DNA of 64,000 nucleotides from Paenibacillus soyae (GCF_024623455.1 NZ_JANIPJ010000005.1:1-64000), one strand, 5' to 3'; counted from the first letter of the stretch, positions 17,328 to 26,549 are shown. Notes: generated from the sequence alone by a model not told the origin. Numbers and translations are program-made.

Positions 17328-19079
17328 ATGAAAGGGAAGAAACGTGTGGCGGTCAATGAAGGAACCAAGATTATACCGATTCAGTGGGACGCTACGTTTT
17401 TCTTCGAGCGCGCGGTCCGCTCCTTGGACCGGTACCATTATGACAAGGCACTGAAATATTTTCGGAGGGCCGTCGAATACGAACCGGATAACCCCGTGAA
17501 CCACTGCAACATGGCGGGCATTCTGTCCGAAATGGGCAACTACGGGGATTCCAACGAGATTCTGCAGTGGATCTTGGACGAACTCGATCCGACGATGACG
17601 GAATGCCATTTCTATATGGCCAACAATTACGCGAACATGGAGCTGTTCGAGGCGGCGGAGCGTTCCCTTATCCAGTATTTGCAGGAGGACGCGGATGGAC
17701 AATACCTGGACGAAGCGGAAGAGATGATGGAGCTGCTCGGGTACGAGCTGGAACGTCCGATGCCGCTCAAAAATATTAAGTCGCGCCAGGGCATGGTGGA
17801 GCATGATCAGGCGCGGGCTTTGCTCGAGGAAGGGAAGTTTACGGAGGCCGTGCGCATGCTGGAGGAAATCGCCGAGCAGCAGCCGGATTTCCTGGCCGCG
17901 CGCAATAATCTGGCTCTCGCTTACTATTACATGGGTCTTTTCGACAAGGCGATGGCCAGCATCCAGGGGGTCCTCGAAGAGGAACCGGGCAATCTGCATG
18001 CTCTCTGCAACCTGGCGATCTTCTACCAGCACGAGGGCGACCAAGAGAGTCTGGCGGAACTGGTGAAGCTGCTTGCCAAGACGGTGCCGTTCCATCAAGA
18101 GCACGTGTTCAAGCTGGCGACGACAATGGGCATACTAGGCGAACATGGCGTTGCTTACCGTCACTTCATCCGGCTCATCAAAGACGGCGATGTGCAACAG
18201 GATCCCTGCCTGCACCATTACGCGGCGGTCGCCGCCTTCAACACGGGCAGGTGGCAGGAAGCCGAGCGGTTGTGGAGGAGCGCCATGAAGCTGGATCCGG
18301 CATCGGGCGTGCCGCGTTATTATATGGAGCAGCTCGAGCTTACCCGCGAAGGCGAACCGGCGGCGCCGGTCAGTTATCATTATCATCTCCCGTTCGAAGA
18401 GCAATTCAAGCTTTGGGAGAAGTCCGAGGACGGCATGCCGGACCATCTGAAGAAGGATCCGCTCGTTCGCTCGTCGTTCTTCTGGGCGCTGCGGCACGGG
18501 GATCAGCACACGAAGCTTCAAGTGATCCAGGCGTTCGGCATGATCGCGGACAATGAAGTGAAGGACGTGCTGCGCGCGTTCCTCCTGGAGCCGGACGAAG
18601 ACGACTATTTGAAAAAAATCGCGGTATTCGTTCTGCGTACGATCGGCGTGCAGGAACCGCTTCAGGTCATCCTGGAGGGGAAAGCGACGGTCATCGAGCC
18701 GAATCGAGTCCCGTCCAGGCTGCCGGAATGGGACGACAAGTGGGAAGCGGTGGCGCAGGCCGCCATCAGCCGCATGAGCAAGCATTATGATCTCGTGCAG
18801 CAGCATGATATGATGACGCTATGGGTAGAGTTCCTCACGCGGGTGTATCCCCGCGTTCCGAAGCTGGCGAAGCCGGATGGCTGGGCAGCGGCTCTCGAAT
18901 ATTTGACGGCCAAGATGCATCGCCGCGCGATATCGTACCATGAGGTAGCCGTGCGTTACGGAACGTCTATCGCTACGGTCAGCAAGCATGTGAAGCTGAT
19001 AGACGAGGTATGCGGAATCAAGGAGAAGATGAGAACGATCAGCTCCGTCTTTTTCTCGAAGCAATCAGAGAACGATTAA
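17328..19079 (+). CDS. Tetratricopeptide-repeat protein with C-terminal HTH-like segment (YvcD-like locus)
   Basis: The 583-residue soluble protein has TPR motifs at about residues 25-130 (HYDKALKYFRRAVEYEPDNP) and 160-290 (PDFLAARNNLALAYYYMGLF), suggesting a scaffold for protein contacts. A C-terminal stretch near 535-570 (YHEVAVRYGTSIATVSKHVK) resembles a helix-turn-helix. The ATG at 17328 is 8 nt after GAGGAGGTG. It precedes trxB as yvcD does in B. subtilis. Function is not established. Confidence 0.75.
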   Translation: MKGKKRVAVNEGTKIIPIQWDATFFFERAVRSLDRYHYDKALKYFRRAVEYEPDNPVNHCNMAGILSEMGNYGDSNEILQWILDELDPTMTECHFYMANNYANMELFEAAERSLIQYLQEDADGQYLDEAEEMMELLGYELERPMPLKNIKSRQGMVEHDQARALLEEGKFTEAVRMLEEIAEQQPDFLAARNNLALAYYYMGLFDKAMASIQGVLEEEPGNLHALCNLAIFYQHEGDQESLAELVKLLAKTVPFHQEHVFKLATTMGILGEHGVAYRHFIRLIKDGDVQQDPCLHHYAAVAAFNTGRWQEAERLWRSAMKLDPASGVPRYYMEQLELTREGEPAAPVSYHYHLPFEEQFKLWEKSEDGMPDHLKKDPLVRSSFFWALRHGDQHTKLQVIQAFGMIADNEVKDVLRAFLLEPDEDDYLKKIAVFVLRTIGVQEPLQVILEGKATVIEPNRVPSRLPEWDDKWEAVAQAAISRMSKHYDLVQQHDMMTLWVEFLTRVYPRVPKLAKPDGWAAALEYLTAKMHRRAISYHEVAVRYGTSIATVSKHVKLIDEVCGIKEKMRTISSVFFSKQSEND

Positions 19080-19100
19080 TTTGGTTAATGAGGTGAGCAT

Positions 19101-20057
19101 ATGTACAAATCGATCATTATCGGCACGGGACCCGCGGGTCTGACAGCCGCAATCTATCTGGCCCGCGCCAACATGAATCCGCTAATCATCGAGGGACCGG
19201 AGCCGGGCGGCCAGTTGACGACGACGACGGAGGTCGAGAATTTCCCGGGCTTCCCTGACGGTATTATGGGCCCCGAGCTTATGGATAACATGCGCAAGCA
19301 GGCCGAGAGGTTCGGCGCGAAGTTTCTGACGGGCTGGGTGAACTCCGTTGATCTGTCCCAGCGTCCGTTCAAGCTGCAAGTCGAAGGCCAGGGAGAGATC
19401 GTGGGCGAAAGCCTGATCATCTCGACGGGCGCGTCGGCTAAGTACCTCGGCATTCCCGGCGAGAAGGACAACGTCGGCAAAGGCGTCAGCACTTGCGCGA
19501 CCTGCGACGGCTTCTTCTTCCGCGGGAAGAAGATCGTAGTCGTCGGGGGAGGCGACTCCGCCATGGAGGAAGCAAACTTCCTGACCCGGTTCGCGACGAA
19601 CGTGGAGCTGGTCAATCGGCGCAACGAGTTGCGAGCGTCGAAGATTATGCAGGAGCGGGCCAGAGAGAACGAGAAGATCAGCTGGTCGCTCAACCGGACG
19701 CCGGTCGAAGTCGTGGCTACCGGCATGGGCGTCACCGGCCTCAAGGTGCGCGACAACGATTCGGGCGAAGAAGAAGTGATCGAGACGGACGGCATCTTCA
19801 TCGCGATCGGACATACGCCGAACACGAAGTTCCTCGGCGGGCAGATCGACACGGATGAGCATGGTTACATAAAAGTGAAGCCGGGCTCTACCGAAACGAA
19901 CGTGCCAGGCGTGTTCGCCTGCGGCGACGTGCAGGACAGCAAGTACCGCCAAGCGATTACGGCGGCAGGCAGCGGCTGCATGGCCGCGCTCGATTGCGAG
20001 CGTTTCCTGGAGGGCAGCAGCACCCACGACTGGAGTAAGTCCGGGTCCAAGGCGTAA
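19101..20057 (+). CDS. trxB: Thioredoxin reductase
   Basis: TrxB reduces thioredoxin with NADPH. The 318-residue flavoprotein has the FAD motif IGTGPAGLTAA (residues 6-16), redox motif CATCDG, NADPH motif GGGDSAMEEA and the C-terminal FAD motif VFACGDVQDSKYRQA. GAGGTG precedes the ATG. It follows the TPR gene by 21 nt, so the two are probably one unit. Confidence 0.96.
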   Translation: MYKSIIIGTGPAGLTAAIYLARANMNPLIIEGPEPGGQLTTTTEVENFPGFPDGIMGPELMDNMRKQAERFGAKFLTGWVNSVDLSQRPFKLQVEGQGEIVGESLIISTGASAKYLGIPGEKDNVGKGVSTCATCDGFFFRGKKIVVVGGGDSAMEEANFLTRFATNVELVNRRNELRASKIMQERARENEKISWSLNRTPVEVVATGMGVTGLKVRDNDSGEEEVIETDGIFIAIGHTPNTKFLGGQIDTDEHGYIKVKPGSTETNVPGVFACGDVQDSKYRQAITAAGSGCMAALDCERFLEGSSTHDWSKSGSKA

Positions 20058-20086
20058 GCGTAACGGCCGGAAGAGACAGACGCTAC

Positions 20087-20113
20087 GGGGACAGCGATTC
20101 GCTGCTCCCCTTT
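20087..20113 (+). terminator. Possible terminator after trxB
   Basis: GGGGACAGCGA pairs with GCTGCTCCCC (one bulge) and is followed by TTTG. The T run is short. Confidence 0.5.
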
Positions 20114-20173
20114 GTCCATTCTGAGCGCCGGAATTTCCAGCAGCGGCAAGGGCCGAGAGCGACTCGGCGGCGC

Positions 20174-20202
20174 TTGACCGAACAACAATCAACGCTTATA
20201 GT
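20174..20202 (+). promoter_or_regulatory. Promoter of the glucokinase-rapZ-yvcK-whiA group
   Basis: TTGACC (20174-20179), a 17-nt spacer and TATAGT (20197-20202), 42 nt before the glucokinase start. Confidence 0.8.
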
Positions 20203-20243
20203 GGGTACAGGAACTCTAACTTTGTGGATGAGGTGGCTTTGTC

Positions 20244-21194
20244 ATGTCTGAGAAGATTTATATTGGAGTCGATGTAGGCGGAACGACGATCAAGGTGGGC
20301 CTCTGCGACCCGGAAGGTCAGCTGCTGCACACTTATGAAGGACCGACGGGAGTAGGGCTCGGTACGGATGTCATCCTGAAGAACATCGCGGATTATTCGC
20401 GGAGGATCGTCGAAGAGTCGCCTTACGCTTGGGATCAGGTCGAGGGCGTTGGCGTAGGCATCGCGGGCTTCCTGGACATACCAAAAGGATATATTAAATT
20501 TTCCGCTAATTTATATATAGAGAATACGGATCTGAAAGGCTACCTCGAGAAGGAGCTTCAGAAGACGGTGAAGGTGAACAACGACGCGAACGTGGCCGCC
20601 CTCGGCGAAGCATGGGCCGGAGCGGGCAAAGGCATCGATAATTGCGTATGCTATACGCTAGGCACTGGCGTTGGCGGCGGCATTATCATCGGCGGCCGGA
20701 TCGTCGAAGGCTTCGCCAGCATGGCGGGCGAGCTCGGACATATCAATATCGTGCCCGACCTGGAAGCGATCCAATGTGGCTGCGGCAAGATGGGCTGCCT
20801 CGAGACGGTATCGTCCGCGACGGGTATCATTCGCATGGCGAAGGACGCGGTTGCCCGCGGCGACCGCACGTCGCTGTCGGAAGTCGAGGACATCATGGCG
20901 AAGGATGTCGTCGACGCGGCGAAAGCAGGCGATGAAGTGGCCGCCCGAATCGTAAGTCGCGCGGCTTATTACCTGGGCCGTTCGATGGCGACGGTAGCCA
21001 TTTTGCTCAATCCGCAATACTTTATTATCGGCGGAGGCGTGTCGAAAGCGGGAGACTTCCTGTTCGACCAAATCCGCGAAGTATTCGAGAAATACACGCT
21101 TGATCCGGCGAAGGAAGGCGTGAAGATCGTGCCGGCTACGCTTGGCAACAATGCAGGCGTCGTGGGAGCGGCAGGACTTATTCTAAGAGGATAG
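20244..21194 (+). CDS. glcK: Glucokinase, ROK family
   Basis: It phosphorylates glucose with ATP in the cytoplasm. The 316-residue protein has the phosphate motif DVGGTTIKVG near the start, the sugar-site segment MAGELGHINIVPD and the zinc-binding CGCGKMGCLE of ROK proteins. It has no N-terminal DNA-binding domain, so it is a kinase rather than a ROK repressor. It is 13 nt upstream of rapZ. Confidence 0.92.
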   Translation: MSEKIYIGVDVGGTTIKVGLCDPEGQLLHTYEGPTGVGLGTDVILKNIADYSRRIVEESPYAWDQVEGVGVGIAGFLDIPKGYIKFSANLYIENTDLKGYLEKELQKTVKVNNDANVAALGEAWAGAGKGIDNCVCYTLGTGVGGGIIIGGRIVEGFASMAGELGHINIVPDLEAIQCGCGKMGCLETVSSATGIIRMAKDAVARGDRTSLSEVEDIMAKDVVDAAKAGDEVAARIVSRAAYYLGRSMATVAILLNPQYFIIGGGVSKAGDFLFDQIREVFEKYTLDPAKEGVKIVPATLGNNAGVVGAAGLILRG

Positions 21195-21207
21195 CAGGTG
21201 AACACTC

Positions 21208-22095
21208 ATGGAGACGACAGCAACATTGGCGAAGCTTGTGATTATTACCGGCATGTCGGGCGCGGGCAAAACAATTGCTGTCCAAAGCCTTGAGGACTTA
21301 GGGTTCTTCTGCGTCGATAATCTGCCTCCGGTTCTTATTCCGAAGTTCGCGGAGCTGATCGAGCAGTCGAACGGCAAAATCGGGAAGGTCGCTCTCGTCA
21401 TCGATTTGCGCGGGCGCGAATTTTTTACGGCCTTATCGGAATCTCTTGCATATATTAAAGAACATCATACCATTAGCTGCGAAATTTTATTCCTCGACGC
21501 GACCGACGAGGTGCTGGTGCAGCGTTACAAGGAGAGCCGCCGCCGTCATCCGCTGGCGCCTCAGGGACTGCCTCTCGAGGGCATCCATAACGAGCGCCGC
21601 CTGCTGGAGGACTTAAAGGGATCGGCTTCCCAAGTCATCGACACGAGCAACCTGAAGCCGCTGCAGCTCAAAGAACGGATTATATCGCATTTCACGCATT
21701 TGGAGCACAGCAGCATGTCCGTCAACGTGACGTCGTTCGGTTTCAAATACGGCATCCCGATCGACGCCGACTTGATCTACGACGTGCGGTTCCTGCCGAA
21801 CCCGCATTACGTCGAGCATCTGCGTCCGAATACGGGACAGAATCCCGATGTGTACGAATACGTCATGAAGTGGCCGGAGACCCAAGCCTTCTTAACTAAG
21901 CTCCTTGATATGCTGCAGTTCCTTATTCCGCTGTACCGCAAGGAAGGGAAAAGCCAGGTTGTCATCGGAATCGGCTGTACGGGCGGGAAACACCGCTCCG
22001 TCGCCATAGCGGAATATTTGGGCCGAATGCTCGGCAGCAGCGATACGGAGCGTGTGCGCGTCAGCCACCGCGATTCCGAGCGCGATAAGCACTGA
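21208..22095 (+). CDS. rapZ: RapZ/YvcJ-type P-loop protein (RNase adapter family)
   Basis: The 295-residue protein has Walker A GMSGAGKT at residues 15-22 and a C-terminal [18 protein letters not shown] segment. In E. coli RapZ guides RNase E to the sRNA GlmZ. In B. subtilis the homologue YvcJ hydrolyses GTP and has been linked to competence; its RNA role is not established. It lies in the conserved order rapZ-yvcK-whiA. Confidence 0.93.
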   Translation: METTATLAKLVIITGMSGAGKTIAVQSLEDLGFFCVDNLPPVLIPKFAELIEQSNGKIGKVALVIDLRGREFFTALSESLAYIKEHHTISCEILFLDATDEVLVQRYKESRRRHPLAPQGLPLEGIHNERRLLEDLKGSASQVIDTSNLKPLQLKERIISHFTHLEHSSMSVNVTSFGFKYGIPIDADLIYDVRFLPNPHYVEHLRPNTGQNPDVYEYVMKWPETQAFLTKLLDMLQFLIPLYRKEGKSQVVIGIGCTGGKHRSVAIAEYLGRMLGSSDTERVRVSHRDSERDKH

Positions 22096-22109
22096 CGCGG
22101 GGTGAAAGC

Positions 22110-23096
22110 ATGCAGACCATACAGAAAGTAGCCAGGCGTCCCAAGATCGTCGTCATCGGCGGAGGAACGGGATTGTCCGTTATGCTTCGCGGATTGAAGG
22201 AGAAGCCGCTCGACATAACCGCCATCGTCACGGTGGCGGATGACGGCGGCAGCTCCGGCATTCTCCGGAGCGAGCTGCAGATTCCTCCTCCGGGCGACAT
22301 CCGGAACGTCCTGACCGCGCTTGCGGACGCGGAGCCTCTCCTGACGGAGGTGCTCAAGTACCGCTTCCCGACCGGCACCGGACTTGCGGGCCATAGTCTC
22401 GGCAATTTGATGCTGGCCGCGATGACCGATATTTCGGGAGACTTCGTGACGGGGATCCGCAGGCTCAGCCAAGTTCTTGCGGTAAGAGGGCGGGTTCTTC
22501 CGGCATCCGACCGCGCGATTGTTCTGAAGGCGGAGATGGCCGACGGCTCGATCGTGACGGGAGAATCGATGATTCCGAAGGCCGGTCAAAAAATCAAACG
22601 CGTGTTCCTGGAGCCTTCCGACGTCGAGCCGCTTCCGGAAGCGGTGGAGGCCATCGAGAAGGCGGATGCGATTCTGATCGGGCCCGGCAGCCTCTACACC
22701 AGCATCATGCCGAATCTGATCGTGCCGAAGCTGGCCAACGCGATTCTGGAGTCGGAAGCCGTCAAATTGTTTGTGTGCAACGTGATGACGCAGCCCGGGG
22801 AGACGGACAATTATTCGGTCAGCGATCATCTCGACGCGGTTCACGCTCACATTGGCCATCATTTATTCGATTATGTCATCGTGAACGACGGCGAAATACC
22901 GCCGCAGGTGGAGACGCAATATGCCGAGATGGGGGCGAAGGCCGTTCATCTGGACATTGACGAGGTCGAGCGGAGAGGCTATAAGGTTATCGCCGACAGG
23001 CTCGTATTATTCCAAAGATTTCTAAGGCATGACGCGGAACGGCTCAGCCATCATATTTATAAGCTAGTGGAGAATTGGATGCTCAGAAAGAGGTGA
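22110..23096 (+). CDS. yvcK: YvcK/MgfK gluconeogenesis-type factor
   Basis: The 328-residue CofD-like protein has GGGTGLSVMLRGLK, ADDGGSSGILR and GPGSLYTSIMPNL. In B. subtilis YvcK is needed for growth and cell shape on gluconeogenic carbon and binds UDP-GlcNAc. The start lies 14 nt after rapZ; whiA follows 7 nt on. Confidence 0.93.
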   Translation: MQTIQKVARRPKIVVIGGGTGLSVMLRGLKEKPLDITAIVTVADDGGSSGILRSELQIPPPGDIRNVLTALADAEPLLTEVLKYRFPTGTGLAGHSLGNLMLAAMTDISGDFVTGIRRLSQVLAVRGRVLPASDRAIVLKAEMADGSIVTGESMIPKAGQKIKRVFLEPSDVEPLPEAVEAIEKADAILIGPGSLYTSIMPNLIVPKLANAILESEAVKLFVCNVMTQPGETDNYSVSDHLDAVHAHIGHHLFDYVIVNDGEIPPQVETQYAEMGAKAVHLDIDEVERRGYKVIADRLVLFQRFLRHDAERLSHHIYKLVENWMLRKR

Positions 23097-23103
23097 ATGA
23101 AGA

Positions 23104-24045
23104 ATGTCTTTTGCGGCGCAGACGAAGAAAGAGCTGACGTTAATCGAAGCGGATAGCTGCTGTGAGCGTGCCGAGCTGTCGGCCCTTATACGGATGAACG
23201 GTTCGGTCAGCCTATCCAGCCGCAAGGTCGTTCTGGACATCTCGACGGAGAACGCGGCGATCGCGAGACGGATCTATTCCTTGATCAAGAAGCACTTCGA
23301 GGTTCATGTCGAGCTTCTGGTACGGAAGAAGATGCGGCTGAAAAAAAACAACGTGTATATCGTCCGGTTGCCGGCCGGCGTGCAGGAGGTGCTCAGCAGC
23401 CTCCGCATCGTCTCGGAGGGCTTCATGTTCAAGAGCGGCATCGACAAGGACATCGTTCGCAAGCCCTGCTGCAAACGGTCATACCTGCGCGGCGCATTCC
23501 TGGCCGGGGGTTCCGTGAACAATCCGGAGGGCTCGTCCTATCATCTCGAGATTTCTTCGATGTACGAGGAGCATTGCGGATCGCTCGTGGAGCTGGCGAA
23601 CAAATTCGACTTGAACGCCCGGTGCATCGAGCGCAAGAAGGGCTTCATCTTCTATATCAAAGAAGGCGAGAAGATCATCGAGCTGCTGAGCATCATCGGC
23701 GCGCATCAGGCGCTGTTCAAATTCGAGGACGTGAGGATCATGCGCGATATGCGCAACTCCGTCAACCGGATCGTCAATTGCGAGACGGCCAACTTGAACA
23801 AAACCATCGGCGCCGCCGTTCGGCAAATCGATAACATCAAGCTGCTCCAGAAGGAAGTGGGGCTGGAGAGCCTGCCGGAGAAGCTTCGGGAAGTGGCGGA
23901 AATCCGGCTGCAGCATCCAGATTTGAACTTAACCGAGGTCGGTGAGATGCTACGGGGCAAAGTAAGTAAATCGGGTGTTAACCACCGGCTCCGCAAAATC
24001 GACGAACTGGCTGAAAAAATCCGGGGCGGGACAACTTTTGCCTAG
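23104..24045 (+). CDS. whiA: DNA-binding protein WhiA
   Basis: The 313-residue protein combines an N-terminal LAGLIDADG homing-endonuclease-like fold ([20 protein letters not shown]) with a C-terminal HTH ([24 protein letters not shown]). In streptomycetes it controls sporulation; in Bacillus it affects division and chromosome segregation. GTGAATGAAGA precedes the ATG at 23104, and an overlapping site is supplied by the end of yvcK. Confidence 0.95.
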   Translation: MSFAAQTKKELTLIEADSCCERAELSALIRMNGSVSLSSRKVVLDISTENAAIARRIYSLIKKHFEVHVELLVRKKMRLKKNNVYIVRLPAGVQEVLSSLRIVSEGFMFKSGIDKDIVRKPCCKRSYLRGAFLAGGSVNNPEGSSYHLEISSMYEEHCGSLVELANKFDLNARCIERKKGFIFYIKEGEKIIELLSIIGAHQALFKFEDVRIMRDMRNSVNRIVNCETANLNKTIGAAVRQIDNIKLLQKEVGLESLPEKLREVAEIRLQHPDLNLTEVGEMLRGKVSKSGVNHRLRKIDELAEKIRGGTTFA

Positions 24046-24057
24046 TGCAACTGCATG

Positions 24058-24071
24058 TATAATGATATAAT
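24058..24071 (+). promoter_or_regulatory. Possible -10 boxes of the HPr gene
   Basis: Two perfect TATAAT hexamers (24058-24063 and 24066-24071) lie in the 91-bp gap before the HPr start. No -35 at ideal spacing is clear; TTGCCT at 24038 is the nearest. Confidence 0.45.
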
Positions 24072-24136
24072 AGGTGGTAATTGGTTAATTTTTTCGGCAT
24101 TTAATGCTTGAGTAAAATATAGGGGGTATGATTTCC

Positions 24137-24406
24137 ATGACAAGGCTTCCGGTTGTCGTTCGTTTGAAGACGGGGCTTCATGCGAGACCAGCAGCGCTAT
24201 TCGTTCAAGAAGCGAACAAATTCTCCTCCGAGGTATTTGTAGAGAAGGACGATAAGAAAGTAAACGCAAAATCCATCATGGGGATTATGAGCTTGGCGAT
24301 TAGCTCAGGCACAGAAATTTCCATCAGCGCGGATGGATCGGACGCGGAGCAGGCTGTAAACGCTTTAGTCGCTCTCGTCAGCAAAGAAGAGCTGGAGAAC
24401 CAATAA
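24137..24406 (+). CDS. HPr family phosphocarrier protein in the crh position
   Basis: The 89-residue protein keeps both HPr control residues: His15 in GLHARPA (the PEP:sugar phosphotransferase phosphorylation site) and Ser46 in AKSIMG (the HprK site). The locus after whiA encodes Crh in B. subtilis, which has Gln instead of His15. Here the protein could therefore act in sugar transport as well as in CcpA-dependent repression. The ATG at 24137 is 10 nt after AGGGGG; an earlier in-frame ATG at 24128 is too close to it. Whether it is the only HPr of the genome cannot be seen. Confidence 0.93.
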   Translation: MTRLPVVVRLKTGLHARPAALFVQEANKFSSEVFVEKDDKKVNAKSIMGIMSLAISSGTEISISADGSDAEQAVNALVALVSKEELENQ

Positions 24407-24412
24407 CAAACA

Positions 24413-24466
24413 AAGGAAGCTCAGGCGCGGCGCGGATTTACGGCGCTTGCGGGCTTCCTTTTTTAG
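24413..24466 (+). terminator. Terminator after the HPr gene
   Basis: AAGGAAGC (24413-24420) pairs with GCTTCCTT (24453-24460), with an inner GGCGC-rich stem, and is followed by TTTT. Confidence 0.85.
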
Positions 24467-24482
24467 TGGGGATAACAAGCGC

Positions 24483-24515
24483 GAACGCGCCGCCTGGATG
24501 CCAGGCGGCGCGTTC
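24483..24515. terminator. Hairpin between convergent genes
   Basis: A perfect 15-bp stem (GAACGCGCCGCCTGG and its complement) with a 3-nt ATG loop. It lies between the HPr and acetyltransferase stops. T runs are weak on both sides. Confidence 0.6.
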
Positions 24516-24527
24516 TTTGTGTACAAG

Positions 24528-25079
24528 CTAGGTTAAAGCGGCTTCCCATTCCGTTCTAAGAATGCCCATCACGATGAGATCATGACGCTTGCCGTCTCGA
24601 TACACGGCCGCTCTCTTGCGTCCCTCGAGCCGGAAGCCCGCCTTCTCGTAAGACCGTATCCCGGCTTGGTTATAGTCGATAACCTCCAGACCGACGCGGT
24701 CCAGGTTCAGCTCGTGGAAGGCGAAGCGCAGAATGAGTCCCAGCGCTTCGGTGCCGTAGCCTTGGCCGCGGTCGGCGGCGTCGCCGATTCCGATGGCGAG
24801 CAGGCCGGCCCGGTTATTCCATTCGATGCTGTGAATGGCGACGAAGCCGATCAGCCGGTCGTCCTCCGCCCTGCGAAGGCGGAAATACGCTTGCCGGCTG
24901 TCGGGGCTTCCTTCCGCCGCCATCTGCTCTCTTGTTCTCGGAAGCGCGATATCCGTGTCTACGTTACGCAAATATTCGGCATCGTCTCCCCATTCCGCCA
25001 TTATATCGGCATCCTCTTCCCGAACGGCGGTCAGTTTGATCCGGTCCCCTGTAAATAATCGCGAGTGATTCATTTTCAT
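24528..25079 (-). CDS. GNAT-family N-acetyltransferase (RimJ/RimL type)
   Basis: The 183-residue protein has the acetyl-CoA loop GDAADRGQGYGTEAL and the C-terminal NQAGIRSYEKAGFRLEGR of GNAT enzymes that modify protein N-termini or small amines. AGAAGGAGA lies 7 nt before the ATG. It stands alone between convergent and divergent neighbours. The substrate is unknown. Confidence 0.85.
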   Translation of the reverse strand: MKMNHSRLFTGDRIKLTAVREEDADIMAEWGDDAEYLRNVDTDIALPRTREQMAAEGSPDSRQAYFRLRRAEDDRLIGFVAIHSIEWNNRAGLLAIGIGDAADRGQGYGTEALGLILRFAFHELNLDRVGLEVIDYNQAGIRSYEKAGFRLEGRKRAAVYRDGKRHDLIVMGILRTEWEAALT

Positions 25080-25233
25080 ATCGATTCTCCTTCTTTTAGT
25101 TGTTAATGAACACCTCTCTGCCTGCCAACATCAATTTATTCACCGTACGCAATACCTCACGTCCTTTCCGATTTGTTCTCTTATCCTAACATAAGCAGGA
25201 ACTGGATGTCTTTCCCTTCATAAGAGGGCAGAA

Positions 25234-25280
25234 AGCAAAACAGCCTCCCGATCGGGCTTTTGGGGCCGACCGGGAGGCTG
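25234..25280 (-). terminator. Terminator of clpP
   Basis: CAGCCTCCCG (25241) pairs with CGGGAGGCTG (25271). On the minus strand the stem is followed by TTTTGC. Confidence 0.85.
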
Positions 25281-25309
25281 CTTCGTGGTTCGTGCAGGGA
25301 AGAGCAGGC

Positions 25310-25891
25310 TTATACTTGCTCGATAACTTTATCGACAAGGCCATATTCCTTGGCTTCGGCCGCGCTCATGAAGTAGTCGCGGTCGGTGTCTTGCTCGATG
25401 CGGCTAAGCGGCTGGCCGGAGCGTTCCGCCAGGATGTGGTTCAGCTTGTCGCGCATCTTCAGGATGCGGCGTGCGCGGATCTCGATGTCGCTCGCTTGGC
25501 CTTCGGCCCCGCCGAGAGGTTGGTGAATCATCACTTCGCTGTTCGGCAGCGCGTAACGCTTGCCCTTCGCGCCTGCAGTCAGCAGGAAAGCGCCCATCGA
25601 CGCGGCCATGCCTACGCAGATCGTGGACACGTCCGGTTTGATGTATTGCATCGTATCGTAAATTGCCATGCCGGCCGTGATCGAGCCGCCCGGGCTGTTA
25701 ATGTATAGGGAGATGTCTTTATCCGGATCTTCCGCCGCAAGGAACAGCATTTGCGCGATGATGGAGTTAGCCACCACGTCATTCACGCCCGAGCCCAGAA
25801 AAATGATGCGGTCCTTCAGCAGACGGGAGTAAATGTCGTAGGAGCGTTCCCCCCGGTTGCTTTGTTCAATAACCATTGGCACAAAATTCAT
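25310..25891 (-). CDS. clpP: ATP-dependent Clp protease proteolytic subunit
   Basis: ClpP forms the 14-subunit protease barrel that works with ClpX and ClpC. The 193-residue protein has the full catalytic triad: Ser98 (GMAASMG), His123 (MIHQPLGG) and Asp172. The ATG at 25891 follows GAGGAGG; an in-frame start at 25951 would add 20 residues from the repeat-rich leader and lacks support. Transcription begins about 240 nt upstream at a promoter overlapped by a CtsR site. Confidence 0.97.
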   Translation of the reverse strand: MNFVPMVIEQSNRGERSYDIYSRLLKDRIIFLGSGVNDVVANSIIAQMLFLAAEDPDKDISLYINSPGGSITAGMAIYDTMQYIKPDVSTICVGMAASMGAFLLTAGAKGKRYALPNSEVMIHQPLGGAEGQASDIEIRARRILKMRDKLNHILAERSGQPLSRIEQDTDRDYFMSAAEAKEYGLVDKVIEQV

Positions 25892-25916
25892 TGCTATCCA
25901 TCCTCCTCTTAATAAA

Positions 25917-26111
25917 CCCAAACCCTTGTAAAGGATTTCGAACCCTCCCAAACCCTCCCTTCCAAGGGAGGGCCCCGAGGGGTTGCGCCCCTCTGGACAC
26001 CCGCCGGAAGAACGTAGCGCGATACAGAGTGCTCAACATCTGTTGGGAGGTGGGAGCGCTTAGTCCTTGCGGACAAGCTCGGCTTACTAAATCTATAGCA
26101 AGGGCTTGGGT
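25917..26111. repeat. Inverted-repeat-bounded element in the clpP leader
   Basis: CCCAAACCCTTG (25917-25928) and CAAGGGCTTGGG (26100-26111) are inverted copies with one mismatch. Between them are two strong hairpins, CCCTCCCTTCCAAGGGAGGG (about 25951-25970) and an AGGGG/CCCCT stem just after it. The whole element lies in the transcribed leader of clpP. It looks like a small foldback or REP-like repeat, perhaps present elsewhere in the genome. Confidence 0.6.
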
Positions 26112-26139
26112 CTGTTTGGATTTTCGAAATGCTAACCTC

Positions 26140-26168
26140 ATCATAACGGATTGAAAATCAAAAGTCAA
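26140..26168 (-). promoter_or_regulatory. clpP promoter
   Basis: On the minus strand: TTGACT (26168-26163), a 17-nt spacer and TATGAT (26145-26140). The start point would be near 26133, giving a leader of about 240 nt. Confidence 0.85.
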
Positions 26169-26179
26169 AGATAGTCAAA
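26163..26179 (+). promoter_or_regulatory. CtsR operator
   Basis: AGTCAAA-GAT-AGTCAAA is a direct heptad repeat that fits the CtsR consensus (A/G)GTCAAANAN(A/G)GTCAAA. It covers the -35 box of clpP, so binding would block transcription until heat or protein stress removes CtsR. Confidence 0.9.
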
Positions 26180-26304
26180 GAGTGATTGGGGCGGGCATTG
26201 GGATCGGCGAAGCGGCAGCGGGAAACCGCGAAACGCGGCTGCAGCATGCCGATGTGAAGGTGGAGTCGTTCGCGCAGCTGGCGATTCGGTCTCTTCTATA
26301 GAAA

Positions 26305-26336
26305 TAAAAAACTGCTCCGCGAATATCGCAAAGCAG
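26305..26336 (-). terminator. Terminator of tRNA-Arg
   Basis: On the minus strand, CTGCT...AGCAG with inner GCGA/TCGC is followed by TTTTTT, 18 nt past the tRNA. Confidence 0.8.
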
Positions 26337-26353
26337 CTTAGATGTAGTAAGTA

Positions 26354-26428
26354 TGGCGCGCCCGCTAGGAATCGAACCTAGATCTCAGGCTCCGGAGGCC
26401 TACGTCATATCCATTGGACCACGGGCGC
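26354..26428 (-). tRNA. tRNA-Arg (anticodon CCG)
   Basis: A 75-nt cloverleaf on the minus strand. Acceptor arms GCGCCCG/CGGGCGC pair, the anticodon loop is CTCCGGA, and CCA is encoded. Confidence 0.94.
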
Positions 26429-26549
26429 GTATCAGAAAAAACAGTAGCAAAAATGATTATATGCTATCCAGATACGTAAAGCAAGCGGATTGGCAAAATA
26501 AATTTTGTGAAAATCGTGACAGTAATCGTTTTCATTCCGTTTCGGACAC

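Noticed and set aside
25866..26168. 100-codon open frame upstream of clpP
   Set aside because: It translates the inverted-repeat element in the clpP leader and overlaps the promoter; the Pro/Gly-rich peptide is a by-product of the hairpins.
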